NCBI RefSeq assembly: GCF_030546575.1
Contig: NZ_JAUOTN010000007.1
Coordinates: forward strand, 1-64,000
Direction of reading: 5' to 3'
Length of the DNA stretch: 64,000 bases
From: Pontibacter coccineus
GTDB taxonomy: Bacteria; Bacteroidota; Bacteroidia; Cytophagales; Hymenobacteraceae
Position numbers and translations under genes: made by a program. Positions within the stretch are counted from its first letter, which is position 1; every line of letters starts with the position of its first letter. This document shows, piece after piece, positions 22,343 to 31,420 of the stretch. A model generated the notes under the pieces. That model ran no database searches. It was not told where the DNA came from and was given only the letters and a program-made list of their open reading frames with translations.

Positions 22343-22388
22343 AATAACAGCAAAGCCGGCACTGCGAAGTGCCGGCTTTGCTGTTATT
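22343..22388. terminator. Bidirectional hairpin between miaA and pfkA
   Basis: A perfect 21-bp stem (AATAACAGCAAAGCCGGCACT and its complement) closed by a GCGA tetraloop, sitting between convergent genes. No long T-run on either side. Confidence 0.75.
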
Positions 22389-22402
22389 CAGGTATAGCGG
22401 AC

Positions 22403-23374
22403 TTAAACCGACAGGATATCCACCATTTTGGTGAAGTTCGGGTTGATCAGTTTCTGTTTCGTGATAGTTTCGATGAAAGGGGTATAAACCAGCTCCCTGT
22501 TGATGATGCCGGCCATTTCGTTGGTGCGGCCCTCTATAAGCCCCTCCACGCAGGCAATGCCTAGCTGGCTGGCCAGCATACGGTCGGCTGCGGAGGGGGC
22601 ACCGCCACGCTGCACGTGGCCCAGTATGGTCACGCGCGCATCCATGTCCGGAATCTGCTTCGACACCTTAGCCGCGATCTCTGTCGCGCTGCCCTCTTCG
22701 TCGCCTTCGGCCACAATCACGATAAATGATGTTTTGGAACGGCTCCAGCCTGCTTTCAACTGGTCTATCACGTAGTCGATGGATGTGTCCGTTTCCGGGA
22801 TCATCACGATCTCAGCGCCTCCGCCAATGGCGCAGGGTATGGCAATGTAGCCTGAGTCGCGTCCCATCACCTCCACAAAAAACACGCGCTCATGGCTGTC
22901 AGCCGTGTCGCGGATCTTGTCAATGGCATCGAGGGCCGTGTTCACGGCTGTGTCGTAGCCTATGGTATAGTCGGTGCCGTAAAGGTCGTTGTCAATTGTG
23001 CCTGGGGCGCCGATGGTCGGGATGCCGTACTCCTCGTAGAAGATGTTGGCTCCGGTAAAGGTACCGTCACCGCCAATGGCCACCAGTCCCTCAATGCCGT
23101 GCGCTTTCAGTTGCTCGTAAGCAGCCTGGCGTCCTTCCTTGGTTGCAAATTCCTTGCTGCGGGCCGATTTCAGGATCGTGCCGCCCTTCTGTATGATGTT
23201 GCTCACTGTCAATGACTCCATTTTAAAAATGTCGCCTTTGATCATGCCGTTGTAGCCTCTTCTGATACCGTAAACCTCCAACCCGTTGTACACGGCCGTC
23301 CGTACGATCGCCCGGATGCAGGCATTCATGCCCGGTGCGTCGCCTCCTGATGTAAATACTCCAATCCTCTTCAT
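22403..23374 (-). CDS. pfkA: 6-phosphofructokinase
   Basis: 323 residues from the ATG at 23374, giving MKRIGVFTSGGDAPGMN, the standard N-terminus; a 21-residue upstream extension is unlikely. ATP/fructose-6-phosphate motifs are visible: GGDGTFTGA, APGTIDNDL (catalytic Asp) and MGRDSGYIA. Catalyses the committed step of glycolysis. Length is typical of the bacterial ATP-dependent enzyme. Confidence 0.96.
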   Translation of the reverse strand: MKRIGVFTSGGDAPGMNACIRAIVRTAVYNGLEVYGIRRGYNGMIKGDIFKMESLTVSNIIQKGGTILKSARSKEFATKEGRQAAYEQLKAHGIEGLVAIGGDGTFTGANIFYEEYGIPTIGAPGTIDNDLYGTDYTIGYDTAVNTALDAIDKIRDTADSHERVFFVEVMGRDSGYIAIPCAIGGGAEIVMIPETDTSIDYVIDQLKAGWSRSKTSFIVIVAEGDEEGSATEIAAKVSKQIPDMDARVTILGHVQRGGAPSAADRMLASQLGIACVEGLIEGRTNEMAGIINRELVYTPFIETITKQKLINPNFTKMVDILSV

Positions 23375-23694
23375 AAAGAGTTGCTGTTTAATTTGTTCCC
23401 TGTAGAGGCCGGAATCCGGCCTCATTCGTTTGATCACCGCGGTATTCGTTGCGGTTTTAATGAATCCGCAAGGTAGCCATTTGTTAATTTAAGTGGAAAT
23501 AAAAAAAGAATACAAAATCATAACTAATAAGATAGCGAAAACCGTATGCAAAAGCACTACCATCTGCAGACTTAAAGCCGGAAAGATTCGTTTCTACTGT
23601 AGCTGCTGCAAAATTAGCTGCCTGGGTATAGCAATACTTAGGGCAGTTATTATTAATTTGTTATGAAATTGTACACTAGTCAAAAGGGAGCCAT

Positions 23695-24123
23695 ATGTTT
23701 AGTTTTTTTGAAAGCGAGGCAGAGAAAAAATTAAAGAGCCACATCACCAACCTGGGTGCCCTCGCCAAGGCGGACGGCCACGTGGATCCCACTGAAATGG
23801 AGTTTATCATTTCCATTGGCAAGCGCCACGGCATGAAATCGAGTGAGGTGCGCAACCTGCTCTCGAATGTGCAATCCATAAAACCGCAGATGCCGTCCAA
23901 TGATACGGAGCGCTTTGACCAGATCTACGACCTGGTGGAGATGATGCTGGCCGATGGGATTGTAGACGAAAATGAAATGGAGTTCTGCGTCAACATGGCG
24001 GTGAGGCTCGGTTTCAGGAAGTCCATTGTAGGGGTGCTGGTGCGCAGAATATCCATTGGCGTGAAAGACGGGCTGACCCGCGAGCAGATACGGGAGGATG
24101 CACAGGCCTTCTTGAATTACTAA
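23695..24123 (+). CDS. TerB-like protein
   Basis: 142 residues, helical, soluble. Two helical repeats each with an acidic metal-binding-like loop (AKADGHVDPTEMEFI and MLADGIVDENEMEF) fit the TerB/tellurite-resistance-like fold. Function in this family is poorly known. Ten bases separate it from the downstream membrane protein gene, suggesting an operon. Confidence 0.85.
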   Translation: MFSFFESEAEKKLKSHITNLGALAKADGHVDPTEMEFIISIGKRHGMKSSEVRNLLSNVQSIKPQMPSNDTERFDQIYDLVEMMLADGIVDENEMEFCVNMAVRLGFRKSIVGVLVRRISIGVKDGLTREQIREDAQAFLNY

Positions 24124-24133
24124 TACCCATTGC

Positions 24134-24469
24134 ATGAAAAACCTGCGTGTGTGGAACGGGGTCATACTGGGATCGTATGCCCTGGCGCTGTTACTGCTGG
24201 CTTATTTCTTCTTTGCCCACGAGCTGCACCTCATCTCCTACGAGGCTACCTTACTCTCCGAAGACTTCATCCTGCGCTTTTTTGCCTTCTGGTTCATCAG
24301 CTTTCTGCTGACGGTGATGGTATACCTGCTCAACCTGAGCCTGAATTACGTCTGGCTGCCCCGCTCCGAGAAAACGGTGGCCATGCAGGCGGGCAAGCTG
24401 ATTCTGGCGGTGGGGCTTTCCGCCGCTTTCTTCGCCGTCGTGATTGTCACGCTCAGCCGCCTGCCCTAA
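24134..24469 (+). CDS. Small integral membrane protein
   Basis: 111 residues with three hydrophobic helices (~8-28, ~46-70, ~87-108). No family recognised. Likely cotranscribed with the TerB-like gene; convergent with the SLC13 transporter gene five bases away. Confidence 0.78.
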   Translation: MKNLRVWNGVILGSYALALLLLAYFFFAHELHLISYEATLLSEDFILRFFAFWFISFLLTVMVYLLNLSLNYVWLPRSEKTVAMQAGKLILAVGLSAAFFAVVIVTLSRLP

Positions 24470-24473
24470 TCCT

Positions 24474-26234
24474 CTACAGAGGCCAGAAAACGGGCACCAT
24501 TACCATAATCACAACGATAAGCAAAACAGTGAGTGGCGTGCCGATCCGAATAAAATCCAGGAAACGGTACTTGCCCGGGCTGTATACCAGGATACAGGCC
24601 GGCTCAAAAGGAGTCACCAGCGACACAGAGGCCCCCAGCATAATGGCGATGGCAAAGGCGCGTGGGTCAGCCCCAAGTTCCATGGCAGCGCGCAGCGCCA
24701 CAGGTATAATCACCAGGGCAGCGGCAGCATTCGACATGGGTTGGGTCAGGAGCACGGTCAGGATCACAAAACCTGCCAGTATACCTATTGTGCCACCAAT
24801 GGGCTCCATCACCTGCACGATGCCCTGCGCCAGAAACTCGGCTGCGCCGGAGTTTTCCATAGCCGCACCAAAAGCCGTCATACCTCCTATAAGTATAAGC
24901 AGGCGCCAGTCGATGGCGTTGTAGGCTTTCTCCGCACTGATGGCCCGCAGCAGGATGCTCGCAACGGCCGCCGACAGGAAAGCGATGGAGAGCGGTAGCA
25001 ACTGCAGCGTACCAGCCAGTATGGCCAGCGCAAAACAGGCGATCACGATCAGGCCCTTTTTCTTTTTGAAGAACACCGGCTCAAACTCATCGAGCACCGC
25101 AATGTGATTCGAGTTCCGGACCTGCTCAAAGCGCTCAGGGGCACCCTGCACCAGCAGCACATCGCCCATGTGCAGTTCTATGCTACCTATTTTGCTTCGC
25201 AGCGTTTCGCCGTGCCGCGACACCGCCAGCACCACCAGGCCAAAGCGCCGCAGAAACTCCGACTCCTTGACCGTGCGGTTAATCAGGTTCGACTGCCTTG
25301 TGATCATGATCTCGGCCAGCCGAATATTTTCTGTTTCCAGGTCTTCGGAGATAAGCGCGTCCGCCATGATTTGTATACCCTTCGTCTCCTTTACCTTCAT
25401 CAGCGTGTCCACGTCGCCCTCCACCAGCAGAATGTCATTGGGGCGGATGCGGGTACGGAAGTCGGGCAGGAAGTTTTCTTTGGCGCGGATCACGTTGAGC
25501 ATGCGTAGGTTCAGCGTGGTCAGTTCGGAGGTGAAAACCAGCTGCCCTACGAGCGGCGAGTCAGGCAGCACCACCACTTCGGTTACATACTTCTGCAGCT
25601 TGTACTCTTCGGCCAGCTCCTGGTCGGCGTGGTTAGGTAACATGCGCTGCCCGATGGTCATCATGTAGATGATGCCTACCACGAAGATGATGAAGCCTAT
25701 ACCTGATATCTCGAACAGCCCGATCGGCTCCAGACCCGCCTTGGCAATGTAGCCGCTCACTGCCACGTTAGTAGACGTGCCGATCAGCGTGCAGGTGCCT
25801 CCCAGAATAGCGGCGTAAGCCAGTGGCATGAGCAGCTTGGACGCACTCATGTTAATGCGCTTGGAGAGACCCACCAGCGGCGTAATGAACATGGCCGTTA
25901 CAGTGGTGTTGTTCATAAAAGCCGAGACCATGCCCGTGATCAGCATGATGGTGAGCAGCATGAGGTTATTGCTTTTCTCGGCCAGCCGTGCGAGCCGGAC
26001 CACGGCAAAATCGAGTATGCCGGTTTCCTGGAGGGCAGCGCTGAGGATGAAGATGGAGGCGATGATGATGATGAAGTCGCTGCTGAAGCCGGCGAAGGCC
26101 TCTTCGGGACTGATGATGCGCAAACCTGCCAGTATGATCAGCATAACCAGGGTGACCAGTTCAACGGACACCTTCTCGGTTGCGAACAACACAACCGCTA
26201 TCAACAGCAAGGTCAGTACAATGGCTATTTCCAT
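24474..26234 (-). CDS. SLC13-family anion transporter with two TrkA-C domains
   Basis: 586 residues. N-terminal membrane half (~1-190), two soluble RCK-C/TrkA-C domains (~210-290 and ~300-385), and a C-terminal membrane half (~400-586). Motifs fit the divalent anion:Na+ symporter family (MNNTTVTAMF, GGTCTLIGTSTN, and SNAAAALVIIP in the second half). Substrate may be sulfate, phosphate or a dicarboxylate; the TrkA-C insertion is common in the sulfate-type subgroup. Confidence 0.9.
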   Translation of the reverse strand: MEIAIVLTLLLIAVVLFATEKVSVELVTLVMLIILAGLRIISPEEAFAGFSSDFIIIIASIFILSAALQETGILDFAVVRLARLAEKSNNLMLLTIMLITGMVSAFMNNTTVTAMFITPLVGLSKRINMSASKLLMPLAYAAILGGTCTLIGTSTNVAVSGYIAKAGLEPIGLFEISGIGFIIFVVGIIYMMTIGQRMLPNHADQELAEEYKLQKYVTEVVVLPDSPLVGQLVFTSELTTLNLRMLNVIRAKENFLPDFRTRIRPNDILLVEGDVDTLMKVKETKGIQIMADALISEDLETENIRLAEIMITRQSNLINRTVKESEFLRRFGLVVLAVSRHGETLRSKIGSIELHMGDVLLVQGAPERFEQVRNSNHIAVLDEFEPVFFKKKKGLIVIACFALAILAGTLQLLPLSIAFLSAAVASILLRAISAEKAYNAIDWRLLILIGGMTAFGAAMENSGAAEFLAQGIVQVMEPIGGTIGILAGFVILTVLLTQPMSNAAAALVIIPVALRAAMELGADPRAFAIAIMLGASVSLVTPFEPACILVYSPGKYRFLDFIRIGTPLTVLLIVVIMVMVPVFWPL

Positions 26235-26393
26235 AGGGGTAGATCAGGAAGTACACCACAGATTCGGAGGTGTGGCAACGGCTTTTACGTGACAAAGCCG
26301 CTCCCGATTGCTTCTCGCAGGAAAATATTTCCGGTGCGTAGCCTTTATACCTGATCAGGACAGCCTGCCAGCGTACCTGCCAGGTATGGGAAA

Positions 26394-27584
26394 CTAAGCC
26401 ATTGCCTCGTTAATAGAGGTCAGGATGATCTGGCAGGCTTCGCGGATCTGCTCTTCCGTAATAGTGAGCGGCGGGGCGATGCGCATGGAATTGTCGCAGA
26501 ACAGGAACCAGTCAGTCAGCACACCGTTCAGGATGGCCTGGTCAATCACGGCCTTCAGCACCTCAAATGACTCAAACTCTGCCGCCATCATCAGCCCCTT
26601 GTTGCGGATGCCTTTGATGCGCGGGTGTACGAGCAACTGCTTAATCAGCTCGGCTTTTTCTTCCACGCCTTCCAGCAGGTTTTCTTCCTGGATGACCTGC
26701 AGCGTTGCAAGGGAGGCAGCGCAGCTTACCGGGTGCCCGCCAAAGGTAGAGCAGTGCCCCAAAATCGGGTCGGTTTTGAAAGCAGCCATGATTTCCTGCG
26801 GCGCGATGAAAGCACCTATCGGCATGCCGCCGCCCATCCCTTTGGCGCAGACCAGTATGTCCGGCTCTATACCGAACTGCTCAAAGGCCCAGAAGGTGCC
26901 TGTTCTGCCGAAGCCACACTGTATCTCGTCCAGAATCAGCAGCGTGCCGGTCTGGTTGCAGCGCTCCCGCAGTTGCTTCAGGTAATCCTTTTCCGGCACA
27001 CGTACGCCAGCCTCTCCCTGCACCGTCTCTATCAAAACCGCGGCTGTCCGCTCTGTTATATGCTCCAGGTCCTCGACGCTGTTGTAATGGATGTGGCGCA
27101 CATCGGGCAGCAGGGGGCGGAAGGCATTCTTAAAGCTTTCGCTGCCGTTCATCGAAAGAGCGCCCTGCGTAGAGCCGTGGTACGCGTTGTAGCAGGAGAT
27201 CAGCTCGGTACGCCCTGTATAGCGTTTTGCCAATTTCAGCGCACCCTCCACCGCCTCCGCCCCGGAGTTGAGCAGGTAAGTGTTGTTGAGCCGATCAGGT
27301 AAGGTGCCGCTGAGGGCATGGGACAACTGTACCTGGGGCGCCTGCACAAATTCGCCATACACCATCAGGTGCATGTAGCGGTCAAGCTGGTCGTGGATGG
27401 CCCGCAGCACTTTGGGGTGCCGGTGGCCCACATTGCTCACGCCTATACCTGAAATGAGGTCGATGTAACGGTGGCCGTCGCTGCCGTACATGTAAATCCC
27501 CTCTGCCTTCTCCACTTCGATCATCAGCGGAAAGTCACTTGTCTGTGCCTGGTGCTGCAAAAACAGCTGTCTCATTGATACCAT
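26394..27584 (-). CDS. Class III PLP-dependent aminotransferase
   Basis: 396 residues, with an alternative Met three codons in. PLP-site features: SGAEAVEGALKLA, YHGSTQGALS, the Asp of DEIQCGFGRTG, and the Schiff-base Lys in CAKGMGGGMPIG near residue 250. Family III includes acetylornithine, ornithine and 4-aminobutyrate aminotransferases; no flanking arginine or proline genes point to one substrate. Confidence 0.9.
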   Translation of the reverse strand: MVSMRQLFLQHQAQTSDFPLMIEVEKAEGIYMYGSDGHRYIDLISGIGVSNVGHRHPKVLRAIHDQLDRYMHLMVYGEFVQAPQVQLSHALSGTLPDRLNNTYLLNSGAEAVEGALKLAKRYTGRTELISCYNAYHGSTQGALSMNGSESFKNAFRPLLPDVRHIHYNSVEDLEHITERTAAVLIETVQGEAGVRVPEKDYLKQLRERCNQTGTLLILDEIQCGFGRTGTFWAFEQFGIEPDILVCAKGMGGGMPIGAFIAPQEIMAAFKTDPILGHCSTFGGHPVSCAASLATLQVIQEENLLEGVEEKAELIKQLLVHPRIKGIRNKGLMMAAEFESFEVLKAVIDQAILNGVLTDWFLFCDNSMRIAPPLTITEEQIREACQIILTSINEAMA

Positions 27585-27725
27585 ACTGCAAAGTTAGGTA
27601 TTTTGACGCTTTGCCAGTGCCCTTTCTGCTTGCCGCTTATTCATAATTGGCTGACCTGCGTACAATATGAGGGGCTGGTGAAAGAGGCTGGCCTGAGATG
27701 TTGAACTTTAAAAAAGGAGGATCAA

Positions 27726-27902
27726 ATGCCACAAGGAGATAAATCGTCTTACACAGATAAACAGAAGCGCAAGGCAGAGCACATCGAAGAAGGTTACGAA
27801 AAGAAAGGCGTGAGCCAGGAAGAAGCCGAGAAGCGCGCCTGGGCAACAGTGAATAAGCAGGACGGAGGCGGCAAGAAAAGCGGCTCCGGAAGAGGCAAGT
27901 AA
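27726..27902 (+). CDS. Small hydrophilic conserved protein (58 aa)
   Basis: ATG at 27726 preceded by AAAGGAGG at 27713-27720, a strong ribosome binding site. The 58 residues are highly charged: MPQGDKSSYTDKQKRKAEHI, a VSQEEAEKRAWATVNK block, and a GGGKKSGSGRGK tail. Short proteins of this type are widespread and often carry the label plasmid stabilisation protein without evidence. A good terminator follows. Function unknown; the basic glycine-rich tail could bind nucleic acid. Confidence 0.85.
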   Translation: MPQGDKSSYTDKQKRKAEHIEEGYEKKGVSQEEAEKRAWATVNKQDGGGKKSGSGRGK

Positions 27903-27931
27903 GGTATAGAAAATCAAATCAAGGTGTAAAA

Positions 27932-27969
27932 GAAAGGCCGGAAGCGTTTGCTCCCGGCCTTTTTTTTTA
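27932..27969 (+). terminator. Intrinsic terminator
   Basis: AGGCCGGAAGC and GCTCCCGGCCT form the stem (one mismatch) with a GTTT loop, followed by nine or more T. It overlaps the stop of the convergent MBL gene. Confidence 0.85.
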
Positions 27970-29061
27970 TGGGTAGTGGTTGGTGTGGGCGATCGGGTCG
28001 TCTTCGTCCAGCGTGGCAGGCACCGTGGGCGGTATACCCTGCATCGGCCTGTTGTGCGAGAAGGGGCGCTCCCGCATGGCTCGCTCGTGCTGTTTGCGGT
28101 TGTTGTCCCTGTTTCGTCGGGAGTAAGCCACCAGCGCCACGCCAGCCAGTGCTACCAGACCTGTCGCGGCCATGACCTTCGGTATGGTGTTGTCCGTCGC
28201 GGGAGGTACGGAAAGCACGCCCTGCTCATCGGTAATGGCGGGCTCGTGCACGTAGCGGCCATGGCTTGGCACCGCCACCGACCAGAAATCCTTTACCAGT
28301 TCTTCCAGCTGACGCATAAGCTGCACTCCTTCCATCGGCATGCCATGCCCGGTTGCTGCCACACTTGGGTTGAGCTCCATAAGCCTTTCCACGGAGTGAT
28401 GTGCGGCTCCCCAGTCGGAGGTATAGTATTTAGGTGGGCCATGTACCTCCCGCTTCTGGCTCATCACAGCGAGTAAGGACTCCCCGTGGCGCGTTACAAA
28501 TGCATCGCCAGCCAGCAGCACCCGGTCGCTGTCCCGGAAAAAGGAAACGTGCCCGGCCGTATGACCCGGTGTGTGAATCCAGTGCCAGTCTGGCAGACCG
28601 GGAACTGACCCGTCAGCTGGCAGGAACTCCAGGTACTCGTGGATGTCAATCGGCTTTTTGGGGTACAGAAAAGACATGTAGGCGACACCACCGCCCCCCA
28701 CACTCGGGTCTGGCGGCGGGTATGAGGACTTACCGTTCAGGTATGGCATCTCCAGCTGGTGGGCGTACACGGGCACGTCCCATTCCCGTGCCAGCTCCTT
28801 CACAGCGCCGATGTGGTCAAAGTGGCCGTGCGTGAGCAGGATAGCTTTGGGGGGCTTCCCTCCATAAAGCTCATCCACCACCTTCCTGATTTTATCAGCA
28901 GCACCATACAAGCCGGTGTCCACCAGTACCCAGGAGCCGTCGGGGGCAGTTACAAAATAGAGGTTAACAAGAATGGTCTTGAGTCCCCATACTCCCGGCG
29001 CAACTGCAAAAGCTTCCTTGCTATCGTGGGTCGGGGTACGATAATTAGTTTCCATAGGCAT
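27967..29061 (-). CDS. MBL-fold metallohydrolase with C-terminal membrane anchor
   Basis: 364 residues, with an alternative Met two codons in. Metal site THGHFDHIG near residue 80, TPGHTAGH near 167 and LAGDAF near 182 identify a metallo-beta-lactamase-fold hydrolase. Residues ~305-325 (VMAATGLVALAGVALVAYS) form a single hydrophobic helix followed by an Arg/Asn/Lys-rich tail, so the catalytic domain is tethered to a membrane. No signal peptide is seen, so the orientation probably leaves the enzyme cytoplasmic. Substrate unknown. Confidence 0.85.
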   Translation of the reverse strand: MPMETNYRTPTHDSKEAFAVAPGVWGLKTILVNLYFVTAPDGSWVLVDTGLYGAADKIRKVVDELYGGKPPKAILLTHGHFDHIGAVKELAREWDVPVYAHQLEMPYLNGKSSYPPPDPSVGGGGVAYMSFLYPKKPIDIHEYLEFLPADGSVPGLPDWHWIHTPGHTAGHVSFFRDSDRVLLAGDAFVTRHGESLLAVMSQKREVHGPPKYYTSDWGAAHHSVERLMELNPSVAATGHGMPMEGVQLMRQLEELVKDFWSVAVPSHGRYVHEPAITDEQGVLSVPPATDNTIPKVMAATGLVALAGVALVAYSRRNRDNNRKQHERAMRERPFSHNRPMQGIPPTVPATLDEDDPIAHTNHYP

Positions 29062-29362
29062 TCACTATGTTTGGTTTTTAAATGATAACGGGCGGAATAT
29101 ATACTACGGCTGCGGGGGCAATTGGCTGCAGAAAGCCGGCACATTCAGCACTGACTTGGCTGATTGTCAATTATTAACTGTAAAGGGGCTGATTTTGCAG
29201 CCATAGGGCTGGTGTCAGATGACCCAGGGGCATGGTACTTAAACAGAGAAACAAAGGCATAGTTTTTGTGTTAATATCTGTAAGAGCATCCACTAAAATT
29301 AATGTGGTCAATGTTTCCTGATTGGCAGGAATTATTTATCTTTCTGAAAACGTTACATACAC
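29062..29362. other. Divergent intergenic region
   Basis: About 300 AT-rich bases between the MBL gene and a small gene. No clear promoter box, hairpin or coding region was recognised. Confidence 0.4.
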
Positions 29363-29623
29363 ATGGTAAATTTATTTGTTCCCCCAAGCTATATGTCCGT
29401 CTACGCGAAGTGTGTGGATGCGTCGATGCCCGCTTTCGAACCGGAAGAGTGGATAGAGGAAGGGAGAGTGTATCCTGTGAAGCACTTTACTGAGCCCCTC
29501 AACCAGGGTGACGGCTTTGCCGTGACGATCATGGATGAGGACGGTGTTGAGATCCATCCTTCTTCTTCGCACTGGAGTTTTGCCTCCACCAGATTTGAAT
29601 TGTATACCCTTCATTTGAATTAA
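29363..29623 (+). CDS. Conserved hypothetical protein
   Basis: 86 residues, soluble, acidic, no known domain. A plausible small-domain pattern (CVDASMPAFEPEEWIEEGRVY) supports a real gene, as does the terminator 30 bases downstream. Confidence 0.65.
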   Translation: MVNLFVPPSYMSVYAKCVDASMPAFEPEEWIEEGRVYPVKHFTEPLNQGDGFAVTIMDEDGVEIHPSSSHWSFASTRFELYTLHLN

Positions 29624-29652
29624 TATCTAAACCTCCGATATTTTCGTTAACC

Positions 29653-29677
29653 AAAAGGCTGCCCCGGCAGCCTTTTT
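29653..29677 (+). terminator. Intrinsic terminator
   Basis: AAAAGGCTGCC and GGCAGCCTTTTT form a compact stem ending in a T-run. Confidence 0.8.
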
Positions 29678-29705
29678 CTTTGCACAAGGTATGGAGTAGA
29701 TCTTT

Positions 29706-29954
29706 ATGTTGACGATTACTGAGTTTAATTCGCTCTCGCCCCGGGAGCAGGCCGCCATGGTGTTGGAGCAGGGGCGCTATCTGCATCACATTATCCGTGG
29801 GTGGTGCAAAATTGATCTGTACTGGTTTCATAACTATTATGTAGAGGTCTGGTTCCTGTACGATCTGAAAACCATTGGGCTGGTTCGCGCCCTCACCAAC
29901 AAGGCCTCTCTGGATCCCTACCTGGAAACGATCAAGCTCAGGGTCAAAACCTGA
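29706..29954 (+). CDS. Conserved small hypothetical protein
   Basis: 82 residues, with a central aromatic-rich segment (DLYWFHNYYVEVWFLYDL) and a basic C-terminus. No signal peptide. No known family; both small genes here lie between terminators, so each is its own unit. Confidence 0.7.
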   Translation: MLTITEFNSLSPREQAAMVLEQGRYLHHIIRGWCKIDLYWFHNYYVEVWFLYDLKTIGLVRALTNKASLDPYLETIKLRVKT

Positions 29955-30059
29955 AGGTATAGCCACACTGTCATTTAAAAAGTGCTTCGCACAATTTGAT
30001 CCGGCGCAGGTATAGCGGCTGTTTGCAGAATGCTATGGGCGGGGTTCGCCGGAATTTGA

Positions 30060-30067
30060 TACTTTTG
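30060..30067 (+). promoter_or_regulatory. Possible -7 promoter element of pepE
   Basis: TACTTTTG, the same -7 box as in front of both tRNA genes, 38 bases before the start codon. No good TTTG lies at the expected distance upstream. Confidence 0.45.
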
Positions 30068-30105
30068 CAGGTATACGCGACCCGTATCATTCAAAATCGA
30101 AACAA

Positions 30106-30840
30106 ATGAGAAAAGCCCTACCAAAGAAGCATATCCTTTTAGTGAGTACCTCCTCGACCCACGGAACGGGCTACCTGGAGCATTGCCAGAGCGAGATCAA
30201 AGAACTGCTCGGCGACCGCCAGAGCATCCTGTTTATACCTTATGCCCGTCCGGGCGGCATCTCGCACACCGACTATACGGCCAAAGCGCGTGAGGCCTTT
30301 GAAGCAATGGGCATACAACTGAGCGGTGTGCACGAGGCGGAGAGCGCAGTTGCGGCCGTGGAGCAGGCCGAGGCGGTTTTTATTGGCGGGGGCAACACGT
30401 TTCTGCTGCTGCGTCAGCTCTATGCCAACAAACTGATTGAGCCGCTGCAGAAGCGGGTGGAGCAGGGAATGCCGTACATGGGCACCAGCGCCGGCACCAA
30501 CGTGGCCGGCAAGACCATCGGTACCACCAACGACATGCCCATCGTGTTCCCTAAATCCTTCGACGCGCTGCAATTGGTGCCTTTCAACATCAATCCACAC
30601 TACCTTGATCCGCTGCCAGATTCCACGCACATGGGCGAAACGCGCGAAACCCGCATACAGGAGTTTCATGTGCATAACCGCCAGCCGGTAGTGGGTTTGC
30701 GAGAGGGCAGCATGCTGCGCATTACGGGAGAGAGGATCAACCTGTTGGGACCGCATCCGGTACGCATCTTTTTGCAGGGACAGCCCGCCATGGAGTTTAA
30801 GCCGGCAGACGATATAAACTTCCTGCTCGAGGCTTACTAA
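30106..30840 (+). CDS. pepE: Dipeptidase E (alpha-aspartyl dipeptidase, family S51)
   Basis: 244 residues. Serine nucleophile in YMGTSAGTNVAG near residue 130, the glycine-rich FIGGGNT motif near 93, and the SF.INPHY-type His segment (NINPHYLDPL) near 160. Enzymes of this family cleave Asp-X dipeptides. It is the second S51 protein in the window, about 26 kb from the cyanophycinase. Cytoplasmic; single gene with its own terminator. Confidence 0.93.
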   Translation: MRKALPKKHILLVSTSSTHGTGYLEHCQSEIKELLGDRQSILFIPYARPGGISHTDYTAKAREAFEAMGIQLSGVHEAESAVAAVEQAEAVFIGGGNTFLLLRQLYANKLIEPLQKRVEQGMPYMGTSAGTNVAGKTIGTTNDMPIVFPKSFDALQLVPFNINPHYLDPLPDSTHMGETRETRIQEFHVHNRQPVVGLREGSMLRITGERINLLGPHPVRIFLQGQPAMEFKPADDINFLLEAY

Positions 30841-30853
30841 ACAGAGGCCTAGT

Positions 30854-30895
30854 AAAAACAAAAGCCCCGCTAGGGTATAGCAGGGGCTTTTGTTT
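30854..30895 (+). terminator. Intrinsic terminator after pepE
   Basis: AAACAAAAGCCCC pairs with GGGGCTTTTGTTT; the loop holds a GGTATAG motif. Confidence 0.8.
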
Positions 30896-30963
30896 GTCCG
30901 AAAAAGCAAGGCAAAATGCCAGGTCCTTTCGCTGTTCTCACTATAATTATCTATTCAAAAAAA

Positions 30964-31413
30964 CTACTGTACTTTGTTGTTGGCCTCCAGCTTTTTCAGG
31001 AGGAGCTTGGTGAATTCCCGCTCACTGCGGTAAAGTTTGATGATCTGGTTTGAGGAGATGACGCGCTGATAACGGGCCACGTATTCTTTCTCCAGTTCCA
31101 GTTCTCTTTCGCGGGTATTGAACATGCCGTCCAGGCGGGCTTTTGCCTCCTGGTCACTCAATTGGTCCACGTCTTCGCGGTAACCGCTGCGGTAGGAGCG
31201 CACCAGTTCGCGGCGCTTGGTCTCGTACTCGTTGTAGAGTGGCCAGAACTTCTGCGACTGCTCAGCAGTCAGTCCCATCTTGTCGGTCAGGAAGGCCACT
31301 TTGGCGGCTTCCACGTTTTCTCTTCTGTCCTGCGAACGACCATTTTGGGCCATGGCCACAGTGCCACCCAGGGCGAAGGCGCAGAAGAGAAATAAAATCA
31401 GTATTCGTTTCAT
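30964..31413 (-). CDS. Secreted Spy/CpxP-like helical protein
   Basis: 149 residues from ATG at 31413; an upstream ATG at 31431 would overlap the preceding gene. Signal peptide MKRILILFLF...VAMAQ, then a charged helical body with KMGLTAEQSQKFWPLYNEYE, the LTxxQ-type element seen in periplasmic Spy/CpxP-like proteins of this phylum. Third gene of a sigma / TM protein operon, so it is probably an envelope-stress output or sensor. Confidence 0.82.
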   Translation of the reverse strand: MKRILILFLFCAFALGGTVAMAQNGRSQDRRENVEAAKVAFLTDKMGLTAEQSQKFWPLYNEYETKRRELVRSYRSGYREDVDQLSDQEAKARLDGMFNTRERELELEKEYVARYQRVISSNQIIKLYRSEREFTKLLLKKLEANNKVQ

Positions 31414-31420
31414 CAGTGCT

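Noticed and set aside
22138..22362. Minus-strand frame with a Tyr-Leu repeat
   Set aside because: It is a translation of the ATAGGT tandem array and the antisense of miaA.
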